Assembly: GCA_964599095.1 (NCBI GenBank)
Contig: CAZREB010000002.1
Span: forward strand, 310,001-374,000
From: SZAS-79 sp964599095
GTDB lineage: Bacteria > Pseudomonadota > Gammaproteobacteria > Burkholderiales > SG8-39
Direction of reading: 5' to 3'
Length of the DNA stretch: 64,000 bases
The translations under genes were made by a program, and so were the position numbers. Positions 34,276 through 43,300 of the stretch are shown here, piece after piece. Every line of letters begins with the position of its first letter. The stretch's first letter is position 1. The notes under the pieces are model-generated. The model had not been told where the DNA came from. It searched no databases and saw nothing but the letters and a program-made list of their open reading frames with translations.

Positions 34276-35241
34276 CTACGGGTGCCAGATCCCATCTACG
34301 TTCCCGCCGGTAAGGATCACACCTACCCTCTGGCCTCGGACGTCGATGGCGCCCTCCATCAGGCACGCCAGCGGGACCGCCGCTGAGGGCTCGACGACAA
34401 TCTTCATTCGTTCCCAGATCAAGCGCGTTGCGCGCGCAATACCCGCCTCGCTGGTAAGGCCTACGTGCCTCACACGACCGAGGATTCCGCGCAACGAGCG
34501 GAGCGACAGCGTGGCCTGCAATCCGTCGGCCATCGTCTGCGGCCGCACCATGGGTTCGATCTTGCCGGTCAAGAGGCTCCGGGCTGCGTCGTCGGCCGCA
34601 GCGGGTTCGGCGCCGTACACAAGCGTCCGGGGCGAAAGCGCAGCCACCGCAATCGCGGACCCCGCCAGCAACCCGCCGCTGCCGACTGGCGCAATGTACG
34701 AATCCAGTTCCGGTATCTCTTCGAGGAGTTCGACCGCGACGGTCGCCTGCCCCGCGATCACGTCAACGTCATCCGAGGGCTCGACAACGGTGCCGCCAGT
34801 GCGCAAGGCGAGATCCATGCATGTCGCCTTCCGGACCTCGAGCGAAGGGCTGCAGAACACGATCTTTGCACCGAATCGCTCCACGTTGGCAATCTTGCTC
34901 TTCGCCGCATTGTCCGGCATCACGATCCACGCGGCAGCGCCGCGAAGCGAAGCGGCATAAGCCACCGCCGCCCCGTGATTTCCCGACGATTGAGTCACTG
35001 CCCCTTTCCGTGCCAGTTCAGAAGGCAATGCGAAAAATGCGCTGCACGCGCCCCGCGCCTTGAACGCACCGGTCTTTTGGAAGTTCTCGCACTTGAAGTA
35101 CAGCCGCGCCCCGACAAGTTCGTCGATCGACTGGCACGTCAGCACAGGCGTGCGATGCGTGTGCGGGCCGATGCGCTGGCGGGCACTGCGAATCTCCGCC
35201 AGGTCCGGCAGTGCAAGAGCATCACGAGGGTCGGCCGGCAT
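34276..35241 (-). CDS. PLP-dependent threonine/serine dehydratase-like enzyme
   Basis: A 321-aa fold-type II PLP enzyme, catabolic threonine dehydratase/serine racemase type without a regulatory domain. Schiff-base lysine K61 sits in K-T-G-A-F-K-A-R-G-A; the substrate loop is S-S-G-N-H-G-A-A and the phosphate loop is G-S-G-G-L-L-A-G. It would deaminate Thr, Ser or a hydroxy-aspartate-like amino acid to a 2-oxo acid. It is last of three minus-strand genes (sulfatase, Bug receptor, dehydratase) headed by a divergent LysR gene. Confidence 0.85.
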   Translation of the reverse strand: MPADPRDALALPDLAEIRSARQRIGPHTHRTPVLTCQSIDELVGARLYFKCENFQKTGAFKARGACSAFFALPSELARKGAVTQSSGNHGAAVAYAASLRGAAAWIVMPDNAAKSKIANVERFGAKIVFCSPSLEVRKATCMDLALRTGGTVVEPSDDVDVIAGQATVAVELLEEIPELDSYIAPVGSGGLLAGSAIAVAALSPRTLVYGAEPAAADDAARSLLTGKIEPMVRPQTMADGLQATLSLRSLRGILGRVRHVGLTSEAGIARATRLIWERMKIVVEPSAAVPLACLMEGAIDVRGQRVGVILTGGNVDGIWHP

Positions 35242-35281
35242 CGTCTGTGCGGGTTCCGCGTCCCGAGAAGAAGCGGCTCGC

Positions 35282-36256
35282 CTACTTCAGCACGATCTTC
35301 GCGTCACGGACAACTGCGCCCCACCGCGCAACTTCGTCCTTGATGAGCGCAGCAAAGTTCGCAGGTGTATTGGCTCCTTTCGGGGTATCGATGCCCACGG
35401 CTTCGAACTTCTCGGCCACGTCGGCGGTCCGGAGAGCACCTACAGCCACGGCGTTAATCTTCTGGACCATCTCGGCAGGAGATTTCGCGGGAACGAGCAG
35501 CCCGAACCAAGTGGATGTCGCAAGCGCCGGGTAGCCCTGCTCCACGATCGTCGGGACCGCCGGCAGCAATTTGTGGCGCGTGGAATCCAGCACGGCCAAG
35601 GGCTTCAGCGCCCCTGACTTGATGTAAGGCAGCGCAACCGACACGCCCACCGACATGAACTGGGTGCGGCCCGTCGCGAGATCGGTCATTGCGGGAGGCA
35701 TGCCTGCATAGGGAATCATTTCCATGCTGATCCCAACCGCGTGCTTGAGCATTTCCGCCGTCAAATGGGCAAGGGATCCCTGCGAAGAACCGGCATATGA
35801 GATCTGGCCCGGCCGCGCCTTTACATAGGCCACGAAGTCGGCAAGCGTGGAGGCCGGCAATGAAGAGGGAACCACATAGACGAGCGAGGCCGTGGCAAAC
35901 AGCGCCACAGGCTGGAAGTCCCTGATCGTGTCATAGCGCAATTGTTGCGGCCGCAGGCTTGGCATCACCGTAAAAGGGACAGCCTGTGCGAGCCACGTGT
36001 AGCCGTCTGCCGGGCTCTTGGCGACATACTCCGTTCCGATCAGCCCGTCGGCTCCCGTGCGGTTTTCCACGACGATCGACTCGCCGAGGGCCGGTGCCAT
36101 GCTGGCCGCCAGCACTCTCGCCGCGACATCCACCTGCCCCCCGGCAGGAAACGGCACTACGAGGCGAAACGGACCGGCCGCCCATGCCGGTTGAGTCTGG
36201 GCAATCGCCTGCAGTGCAAGCGTCGCTGCCATGAGGAGCTTAGTTCGAACGTGCAT
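35282..36256 (-). CDS. Bug/TctC-family periplasmic solute receptor
   Basis: A 324-aa tripartite-tricarboxylate-transporter receptor with a signal peptide (A-A-T-L-A-L-Q-A-I-A-Q-T), then V-V-P-F-P-A-G-G-Q-V-D-V-A-A-R, G-A-D-G-L-I-G-T-E and Y-A-G-S-S-Q-G-S, all Bug hallmarks. Ligands of this family are carboxylates, amides or sulfonates. No TctA/TctB membrane genes adjoin it, which is usual for these expanded orphan receptors in Burkholderiales. It lies 14 bp downstream of the sulfatase. Confidence 0.9.
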   Translation of the reverse strand: MHVRTKLLMAATLALQAIAQTQPAWAAGPFRLVVPFPAGGQVDVAARVLAASMAPALGESIVVENRTGADGLIGTEYVAKSPADGYTWLAQAVPFTVMPSLRPQQLRYDTIRDFQPVALFATASLVYVVPSSLPASTLADFVAYVKARPGQISYAGSSQGSLAHLTAEMLKHAVGISMEMIPYAGMPPAMTDLATGRTQFMSVGVSVALPYIKSGALKPLAVLDSTRHKLLPAVPTIVEQGYPALATSTWFGLLVPAKSPAEMVQKINAVAVGALRTADVAEKFEAVGIDTPKGANTPANFAALIKDEVARWGAVVRDAKIVLK

Positions 36257-36270
36257 GATTCACGCCCTCG

Positions 36271-37626
36271 TCAATTGCTGCGTTTCGGGATGTAGTCATC
36301 CGGCGCCCCCGGAGGGATGGGAGGATTTTCCTTCAATCCGGCTTTGAACTCGTTCGCCAGCCGGACCATGTACATCCGCGCCCACGCGTTATGGCTGTCC
36401 ACGTCCCTCTCTTCCTTCGGATCCGAGATCAGGTTGAACAGCAGCGGCCATTCAAGGCGCTTTGCGCCATCGTTGGGTTCGACCTCCCAGATCAGGTGCA
36501 ACTTCCAGTTCCGCCACTTCACGGCGCGAAGCTCATCGAGGATGTAAAAGACGAATCCTTCCCGGTTCGAGGCGGTCTTCCTGCCGAGGAAAAAATCGCT
36601 CTGGTCCACCCCGTCGATGGGGCGGTCGATGGGGACCTCCGCACCGGCAATACGCGCAAGCGTGACGTAGAGATCGGTCACGTGCACGATCTCGTTCGAC
36701 ACTGTTCCGGACGGAACGCGACCCGGCCACCGAATCATGCACGGGGCGCGCAAGCCGCCCTCCATGGCTGTGTGGTACGTGCCAACCCACGGCCCTGCCG
36801 TGCCTCGCCATGGCTGCCGATACTCGGGACCGTTGTCGCTCGCGAAGATCACCACCGTGTCGCCCGCAATCCCCAGCGCGTCCAGTTCGTCCAGCAGTTC
36901 GCCGACGCGGTAGTCCATCTCGGCAAGGGAGTCTGCAAACTCGCCATGGCCAGTCTTGCCTTCGAAATCGCGATGTGCAATCGTCGGAAAGTGCAGTTGG
37001 GTGAGCGGGACGTATGCAAAGAACGGTTGCCGTTCCCTGGTCTTGCGCTGCATGAAATTCCTGGTCCGCGCAATCAGGTCGCCATCAATCCTGCGGCGCA
37101 TCTCGAGATCGAAGGTCGCCACCGGCTTGGCCGCCGCACCGGCCTTTCCCTCCCAGACGTGAGGGAACGGGGCAAACTTCGGTTCGTATTCCGCCGCGGA
37201 GGGAAACATGCTTTCTGTCGATGTCCGCGGAATCCCGTACCACTCATCGAACCCTCGATCGTTCGGATACCGCCCGGGCTGGTCACCGAGGTGCCATTTC
37301 CCATAGATCGCAGTGGCGTAGCCGACCGATTTCATCAGCTGCCCGAGCGTGACTTCCCAGGGGATGATGCCAAGCTTCTGGCCGGCTTGGACGCCGCCGG
37401 TGCGGATCGGATGGCGTCCCGTCATCAGTGCCGACCGCGTTGGGACGCAATCGCTCTCCACATTGAAGTTCAGCAGTCGCAGTCCTTCGCCGGCCAGGCG
37501 GTCGATACGCGGCGTAGGCGCGCCTCGCAAAATGCCGCCCCCATAGCATCCCAACTCCCCCCAGCCGAGGTTGTCGGCGAGGACTAAGAGGATGTTGGGC
37601 GCGGCCTGGTCGCTGGACTGCTTCAT
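36271..37626 (-). CDS. sulfatase (arylsulfatase type)
   Basis: A 451-aa type I sulfatase. The maturation motif C-x-P-x-R is present as C60-V-P-T-R64 followed by S-A-L-M-T-G-R-H-P, so C60 would be converted to formylglycine. Metal ligands are suggested by L-A-D18-N19 and F-A-S-D-N-G-P-E-Y. There is no signal peptide, so it probably works in the cytoplasm, like many bacterial arylsulfatases with this motif. It is the first gene of a three-gene unit diverging from LysR, suggesting inducible use of a sulfate ester. Confidence 0.9.
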   Translation of the reverse strand: MKQSSDQAAPNILLVLADNLGWGELGCYGGGILRGAPTPRIDRLAGEGLRLLNFNVESDCVPTRSALMTGRHPIRTGGVQAGQKLGIIPWEVTLGQLMKSVGYATAIYGKWHLGDQPGRYPNDRGFDEWYGIPRTSTESMFPSAAEYEPKFAPFPHVWEGKAGAAAKPVATFDLEMRRRIDGDLIARTRNFMQRKTRERQPFFAYVPLTQLHFPTIAHRDFEGKTGHGEFADSLAEMDYRVGELLDELDALGIAGDTVVIFASDNGPEYRQPWRGTAGPWVGTYHTAMEGGLRAPCMIRWPGRVPSGTVSNEIVHVTDLYVTLARIAGAEVPIDRPIDGVDQSDFFLGRKTASNREGFVFYILDELRAVKWRNWKLHLIWEVEPNDGAKRLEWPLLFNLISDPKEERDVDSHNAWARMYMVRLANEFKAGLKENPPIPPGAPDDYIPKRSN

Positions 37627-37720
37627 ATCCGTGGCCCCTGGGCGCTGCGTGAGTTACATCGATGCTATTCAAGATTTGGCGACAGTTCCATAACCATTCA
37701 TTAAGGGATATAAGGAATCC

Positions 37721-38701
37721 ATGATCCAAACACCGCTTTCCGATCTTCGGACTGCCAAGGCCGCCCTTAAGAAGATGACGATGGCGGAATTGCACGCATT
37801 GGGCGCATTAGCGTCCAGAAAAACCATCTCGGGCGCGGCCGATCTGCTCGGAGTCACGCAGCCTGCGGTCAGTCAGTTGATTCGCAGCCTTGAAGAAAAG
37901 CTCGGTGTAGCCTTGTTCGAGCGGAGCCGCAGAGGCCTTTCGCCTACGGAACACGGATCGAACCTGCTGCACTGCGCACAGGCGGTCCGCGCCAGCTTGG
38001 ACATCGCGGCCGAGGACCTTTTCTCCACCACACGCGGGGAGGCGCCGCGGCTTCGAATCGGCTGCCAGACTGCGGCCGCGGCCGGCCTACTTGCGGTGGC
38101 AGTCGGCCGGTTTGCGGCCCTCGAGCCCGGCTGCACTGCCGTGCTGATAGAAGAACACCGGGACATCCTGCTGGAAAAGCTGAGGAACGGCCACATCGAC
38201 TTGTTCGTCGGCCGGCTGCCCAGCCAAGGCCCTGGAGCGGGCTCGCGTAGCGAAATGCTTGCGCAGGAAGGCGCGGTCGTCGTGTGCGCAAGAGGCCACG
38301 CTCTCGCCCGCCGGCGGCATGTGTCGCTGAAAGATCTGCTTCGTTCCGACTGGGTGCTCCCTGCGGAGGGTTCCGCTTTCCATGTGCAGATCGTCGAAAC
38401 TCTGTCGAAATACGGGATTGCGCTTCCAAAGCCGCGCGTCGAGGCGCGCTCAATGGTCGCAATTGCGGCAATCGTTTCCACGAGTGAGTTGGTAAGCTTT
38501 CTGCCCTGGTCGCTATTTGCAGCCAACGTCGCGGCATCCTTGGCTGCGCTGCCGGTCAAGATCGACTGGAGTGCGGCTCCGATTGGCGTGATTCGAATGG
38601 CAAGCTCGCGCAAGGACCGATACGTGGAAAGATTTCTCGAGTGTCTCCGCCTGGTCGCTGCCAGTGCGAACAGCGGCCGAGTTCGCACCAGGAGCGACTG
38701 A
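37721..38701 (+). CDS. LysR-family transcriptional regulator
   Basis: A 326-aa LysR regulator: winged helix with A-D-L-L-G-V-T-Q-P-A-V-S-Q-L-I-R-S-L-E-E-K-L-G and a periplasmic-binding-like effector domain. It diverges from the sulfatase across a 94-bp A+T-rich gap containing TTCC and GGAA words in inverted order, the usual place for its binding site. It most likely controls the sulfatase-Bug-dehydratase unit. Codon use here is less G+C-biased than in flanking core genes. Confidence 0.9.
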   Translation: MIQTPLSDLRTAKAALKKMTMAELHALGALASRKTISGAADLLGVTQPAVSQLIRSLEEKLGVALFERSRRGLSPTEHGSNLLHCAQAVRASLDIAAEDLFSTTRGEAPRLRIGCQTAAAAGLLAVAVGRFAALEPGCTAVLIEEHRDILLEKLRNGHIDLFVGRLPSQGPGAGSRSEMLAQEGAVVVCARGHALARRRHVSLKDLLRSDWVLPAEGSAFHVQIVETLSKYGIALPKPRVEARSMVAIAAIVSTSELVSFLPWSLFAANVAASLAALPVKIDWSAAPIGVIRMASSRKDRYVERFLECLRLVAASANSGRVRTRSD

Positions 38702-38931
38702 GGAGATCCGCGCGCGGATTGAAGCGACGGTCGTGGGCGTCTGATTGTCCGGCACACCGCGCGATTCTGTTGCCCGCAAATCCACACCGACTTGCCGCCA
38801 TTCTGTCCGGCCCCTCCGCACCGTGACTGAATCTTCGGACGAAAAGCTGCCACCGACTATTGGGGAATGCGAAAGGCCAACACTTTGACCGAAGCAGGCC
38901 GGGCACTTTCCGGATTGACAACCTCTTCTAA
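38702..38931. other. gene-free stretch between LysR and the TumA-like antitoxin
   Basis: About 230 bp with no convincing open frame. It does not contain the small toxin gene (DUF6516/TumE type) that normally precedes TumA-like regulators, although that is where it would be expected. The right end holds a TTGACA box at 38925-38930. Confidence 0.5.
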
Positions 38932-38953
38932 ATGTTGGCACGATTGCCAACAT
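38925..38953 (+). promoter_or_regulatory. promoter with embedded operator for the TumA-like gene
   Basis: TTGACA at 38925-38930 is followed by the perfect inverted repeat ATGTTGGCA-CGAT-TGCCAACAT (38932-38953), whose right end overlaps the place expected for a -10 box (CAACAT, 17-bp spacing). The antitoxin start is 22 bp further on. An operator inside the promoter fits autoregulation by an antitoxin-type DNA-binding protein. Confidence 0.6.
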
Positions 38954-38975
38954 GCTGTGTCGATGGACTGCGACG

Positions 38976-39338
38976 ATGAGAACGATGACGATACTGATCG
39001 AACGCGATAGCAAGGCTGCACTGAAGCGCGCCGGGGACGGCTTCAAGCGAGCATGGAAATCCGGCCGCTATCAGGGCGAAACCCTGAGCTTCGAATCGCC
39101 TTCGGCACTGTTTCGGATTCTCACGCCCGCTCGCTGGACACTGATCGAGCGACTCCAGGCCCTGGGACCTTCCAGCCTGCGCGGCCTCGCTCGCGAGCTC
39201 GAACGCGACGTGAAGTCCGTGCACCGCGACGTGGCCGCATTGCTTGCCGAAGGATTAGTCGAGAAGGACGAAGGCGGCAAGATTTTGGTGCCGTTCGCGC
39301 GCATCCGCGTAGAGTTCGACATGAAGGCGGCGGCCTGA
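38976..39338 (+). CDS. HVO_A0114/TumA-type winged-helix regulator (antitoxin-like)
   Basis: A 120-aa COG4190-type DNA-binding protein. An N-terminal M-T-I-L-I-E strand leads to a linker and the helix-turn-helix S-L-R-G-L-A-R-E-L-E-R-D-V-K-S-V-H-R-D-V-A-A-L, ending D-E-G-G-K-I-L-V-P-F-A-R-I. Relatives are antitoxins of TumE (DUF6516) RNase-like toxins, but no partner is visible. An in-frame ATG at 38952 is possible, but it overlaps the palindrome. A shortened second copy of the gene lies at 39904-40065. Confidence 0.72.
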   Translation: MRTMTILIERDSKAALKRAGDGFKRAWKSGRYQGETLSFESPSALFRILTPARWTLIERLQALGPSSLRGLARELERDVKSVHRDVAALLAEGLVEKDEGGKILVPFARIRVEFDMKAAA

Positions 39339-39387
39339 AGTTCGCCGTGCGCCGGGCGCCGATTCGCCTCGATCCGATCGACGATCC

Positions 39388-39567
39388 CTGCGCGCGATCA
39401 CCGACGCCGACCGCAGGAAGATCGCCGAAGCCGCGCAGGAGCGCGCCCTGGCCATCGGCACGCATGCGGTGCTCGGCGAGTATTTCCAGCCGATCGCGCT
39501 GAGGAAGACCATCACCGGCTACGTGGACGGGCCGGTGTACGTGTACTGGAACCTGGACCGGAAGTAG
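39388..39567 (+). pseudogene. 3' remnant of a family-5 substrate-binding-protein gene
   Basis: Sixty in-frame codons up to TAG 39565-39567 match the C-terminus of the receptor encoded at 32631 (A-E-A-A-Q-E-R-A-L-A-I-G-T-H through W-N-L-D-R-K). There is no start codon or upstream part. From 39430 the DNA is identical to 34059-34219, stop and flank included, while the first ~40 bp differ at several sites. It follows immediately after the TumA-like gene's conserved 3' flank, so the junction at about 39385 is a recombination scar. Confidence 0.85.
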
Positions 39568-39571
39568 AAGG

Positions 39572-39636
39572 GCAATGCTGCCATTTTCGGAAAGAGATCC
39601 GCGTGGTTATTGGGTCGCAGGTGGAAATGCTGCCAC
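39572..39636 (+). repeat. dispersed ~66-bp repeat, copy C
   Basis: Begins GCAATGCTGCCATTTTCGG and ends AAATGCTGCCAC. It lies 76 bp upstream of the small antitoxin-like ATG at 39713. Copy D lies 79 bp upstream of another antitoxin ATG (44825), and both gaps contain GCGCTAAGAT at a similar place. Confidence 0.75.
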
Positions 39637-39712
39637 GGGGTCTTCGCCTGAACTTCTTTCTGCGCCGTCGTTCCCCGCTTGCGCTAAGATTGAGAAGCCG
39701 AGTTTCCGGAGC

Positions 39713-39907
39713 ATGACGATGACCGAAGCTGCCAAGAATCCATCAACCACAGAATTCGTCGCGTCTGCCCTCGCGGCGCGAGAGGAAGTTGCGAAAAATG
39801 GCCTGGTGATGGAGGCGGCCGACGTGCACAGGTGGATTCTTGCGCGCGCAAGAGGCGCCGTGGCTCCCCGCCCAGAACTACGAAAGCTCGAAGAGTCGCG
39901 ACGATGA
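39713..39907 (+). CDS. small antitoxin-like (stability-determinant type) protein
   Basis: A 64-aa acidic-to-basic helical protein: E-F-V-A-S-A-L-A-A-R-E-E-V-A-K-N-G-L-V-M-E followed by A-D-V-H-R-W-I-L-A-R-A-R-G. The pattern resembles the short StbD/stability-determinant antitoxins that precede ParE/RelE toxins, but no toxin gene follows; instead its stop overlaps a truncated TumA-like frame by 4 bp. CGGAG stands just before the ATG. Family assignment is by resemblance only. Confidence 0.55.
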   Translation: MTMTEAAKNPSTTEFVASALAAREEVAKNGLVMEAADVHRWILARARGAVAPRPELRKLEESRR

Positions 39908-40065
39908 GAACGATGACGATACTGATCGAACACGACGTGAAGTCCGTTCACCGCGACGTGACCGCTTTGCTGGCCGAGGGATTAGTCGAGAAGGATGAAG
40001 GCGGCAAGATCCTGGTGCCTTTCGCGCGCATCCGTGCCGAGTTCGACATGAAGGTGGCGGCCTGA
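39904..40065 (+). pseudogene. internally deleted copy of the TumA-like regulator
   Basis: The 53 codons align with both ends of the 120-aa protein at 38976: M-R-T-M-T-I-L-I-E joined directly to D-V-K-S-V-H-R-D-V. Exactly 67 codons are missing, matching the 201-bp spacing between two copies of TCGAACGCGA (38998 and 39199) in the intact gene. The loss is in frame and removes the linker and part of the first helices. The homology continues about 40 bp past the stop. It could still be translated, overlapping the preceding gene by 4 bp, but has lost much of the fold. Confidence 0.75.
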
Positions 40066-40124
40066 GGATCGCCATGCGCAGGATGCCGATTCGCCTCGAT
40101 CCGATTGCCGGCGCACGCTGAGCA

Positions 40125-40373
40125 ATGGCCTCGCCAGAAGAAATAACCCGCATCGCCACCACGATTCGCGGAGCCGGCTATTTCCTCACCCTCGCAATCC
40201 TGGGGGCCGCGGTGACGCTGACCGACGCGAATCGATGGACGGTCCGGGGCGTGTATACGACCGTCGCCGTCGGTTCGGTCACCACCGTGGCGGGCTGGAT
40301 CGTCTCCTGGATTTTCGCGAAGCTAGCCAGGCCCAGCGCCCGGCCGCGGATTCCGTCGATGCGCCGGCTCTGA
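40125..40373 (+). CDS. small two-helix membrane protein, unknown
   Basis: An 82-aa protein with two hydrophobic segments, about residues 17-35 (G-Y-F-L-T-L-A-I-L-G-A-A-V) and 43-65 (V-Y-T-T-V-A-V-G-S-V-T-T-V-A-G-W-I-V), and a basic tail R-P-S-A-R-P-R-I-P-S-M-R-R. I recognise no family. It lies 12 bp before the restriction-modification gene and may be co-transcribed. Function unknown. Confidence 0.55.
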   Translation: MASPEEITRIATTIRGAGYFLTLAILGAAVTLTDANRWTVRGVYTTVAVGSVTTVAGWIVSWIFAKLARPSARPRIPSMRRL

Positions 40374-40385
40374 CGGTCCCGGCGC

Positions 40386-43300
40386 GTGAGCCAGCTCCTC
40401 ATCCAGCAGTACCTCAACCAGCTTTCCGTTCTGAAGAAGGTCTCCGGCACGACGCGTGAAAGCGTGGTGCGCGAGGCGTTCAAGGACCTGCTCAAGGGCA
40501 TGGGCCGCTCGCATGACCTGACCTTCGTGCCCGAGTACGAGATCGAAACCAGGACCAAGGACCGGCGCTACGTCGACGGCGCCCTGCTCTACGAGTTGCG
40601 CGTGCCCTTCGGTTACTGGGAGGCCAAGGACGAGAAGGACGACCTCGACGCCGAGATCGAGACGAAGTTCAAGCGCGGGTATCCGCAGGACAACATCGTC
40701 TTCGAGGATTCGCACACCGCCGTGCTGATCCAGAACCGCGAGGAGGTCGTGCGCTGCGCGGTCGACGACGTTACGCAGCTCGAAAAGCTGCTCGCACTCT
40801 TCTTCGCGCACGAGCGGCGCGAGATCGCCGAGTTCAGGAAGGCAGTCGAGCAGTTCAAGGCCGACCTGCCGGCGGTGCTGGAGTCGCTGCGCGAGATGAT
40901 CGAACGCGAGCACGCCGCGAACGCCGCCTTCCGCAAGGCGCAGCAGAAGTTCCTGGAGCACGCCAAGGAGACGATCAACCCGAGCCTGGTCGAGGCGGAC
41001 GTGCGCGAAATGCTGATCCAGCACGTGCTGACCGAGGAGATCTTCACCACCGTCTTCCCCGGCACGCCTTTCCACAAGGACAACAACGTCGCCCGCGAGT
41101 TATACAAGCTCGAAGAGACCTTCTTCACCGGCAATACCAAGTTCAAGACGTTGAAGGGCCTGGAGCCCTACTACGCCGCGATCCGCGCGGCCGCCGCCCA
41201 GATCGGCAGCCACCACGAGAAGCAGACCTTCCTCAAGGTCATCTACGAGAACTTCTACAAGGTCTACAACAAGAAGGCGGCGGACCGGTTGGGCGTCGTG
41301 TACACGCCCAACGAGATCGTGCGCTTCATGATCGAGAGCGCCGACTGGCTGTGCGAGAAGCACTTCGGCCGCAACCTGATCGACAAGGACGTCGAGATTT
41401 TGGACCCGGCCACCGGCACCGGGACCTTCATCTGCGAGCTGCTGGAGCACTTCCGCGGCCAGCCGAAGAAGATGCAGCACAAGTACCGGCGCGAGCTGCA
41501 CGCCAACGAGGTCGCAATCCTGCCCTACTACGTCGCCAACCTGAACATCGAGGCCACCTACGCGGCGATCACCGGGGAGTACGAGGAGTATCCGAGCCTG
41601 TGCTTCGTGGACACGCTGGACAATGTGGAGGGGCTGAGGAAGCACGCCGGGCATATCGACGACCTGTTCGGCGGCGTGTCGGAGGTCAACATCAAGCGGA
41701 TCCGCGAGCAGAACTCGCGGCGGATCAGCGTGGTGATCGGCAATCCGCCTTACAACGCGAACCAGCTCAACGAAAACGAGAACAACAAGAACCGCGAGTA
41801 CCCGGAGATCGACAAGCGGATCAAGGAAACGTATATCGCGGCGAGCACGGCGCAGAAGACGAAGCTGTATGACATGTATGCCCGGTTCTTTCGGTGGGCG
41901 AGTGATCGAGTAGATGAGAACGGAATCATCGCCTTCGTAAGCAATTCATCATTCATTGACAGCCGTACATTCGACGGCTTCCGCAAAGTAGCGATGAAAG
42001 AGTTCAATGAGATCTGGATGGTCGACCTAAAGGGCAACGCTCGCACTAGTGGCGAGCGCAGACGTCAAGAAGGTGGAAACGTGTTCGACGACCAGATTCG
42101 CGTTGGCATAGCAGTCTGGTTCTGTGTCAAGAAGAAGGGCGGGAAGGGTTGTCGCTTGTTTTATGAATCGGTAAGAGACTACGCAAGAGCGGACGAAAAA
42201 CGGGAGTTCTTAGCAAGCAAGCGGTTGCCTGAACGACTATTGCAGGAAATTCGACCTGACAGAGACGGAAACTGGATCAATCTTGCGCAAACCGATTTCG
42301 AGTCGCTTGTTCCGATAGCGGACAAGCAATCGAAACTTGCCAAGAACGCCGAGCAAGAGAAGACGATATTCAAGTCGTTTTCCTTTGGCGTAGTAACAAA
42401 TCGAGACGATTGGGTTTACGGACATTCACGCGATGAGGTCTCAACGCGGGTTCGCCATCTGATCGACATCTACAACTCTGACGTTCGCCGCCTCGCATCA
42501 AAGTCCAAGCAAAGCAATGTCTCGGCAGAATTGGACACGGAAATCAAGTGGACTCGGTCTGTAAAGAGACATCTATCGGCCGGGCGCATCTACGAATTTG
42601 ATGACTCGCGTATTTGCGAAGCAATCTATCGACCTTTCTGCAAACGATTTCTCTACTTCAGTCCAGAACTGAATGAGATGCAAAATTTGATGGGCCGATA
42701 CTACGGAGATATTGGCAACCGACGCGCTCGCTCAATAGCTTTCACTGACCCCACGTCGCAGAAGCCGTTTATGGCGCTCGGCGTAGACAGGTGTCCAGAC
42801 ATGCACTTAGTGGGCGCGGCGGCCGGCAGCTTGACTATCCCGTTGGGCGTCAATGACGAGCAGGCGCGCGACGGCGAAAACGTCACCGACTGGGCCCTGA
42901 CCCAATTCCGCAAGCAATACGAAAAAGGCACCAAGAAACCCAAGCGCCCGATCGACAAGGAATCCATCTTCCACTACTGCTACGCCGTCCTCCACGACCC
43001 CGTCTACCGCGAGAAGTACGCCCAGAACCTCAAGCGCGAATTCCCGCGCATCCCGTTCTACGCGGACTTCTGGCAGTGGGCCGACTGGGGCAAGGCGCTG
43101 ATGGACCTGCACATCGGCTACGAGGCCGTGAAACCCGCCAAGCTAAAACGCACGGACGTGGAAGACGAGAAGGCGAAGAAGGCCGGGCTCAAGCCGAAGG
43201 CGATGCTCAAGGCCGACAAGGAAGCCGGCCGCATCGTCCTCGACACCGAAACCACGCTCGAAGGCATCCCGCCCGAAGCCTGGGACTACCGGCTCGGCAA

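Larger units (their letters stand above)
39388..39639. repeat. right member of the 252-bp direct repeat
   Basis: Partner of 34017-34268, same orientation, offset 5371 bp. The repeat covers the receptor remnant and dispersed-repeat copy C. See the left member for the extent of identity. Confidence 0.85.

Noticed and set aside
34201..39571. Composite transposon
   Set aside because: Direct repeats bracket the segment but there is no transposase or integrase gene and no insertion-sequence end.
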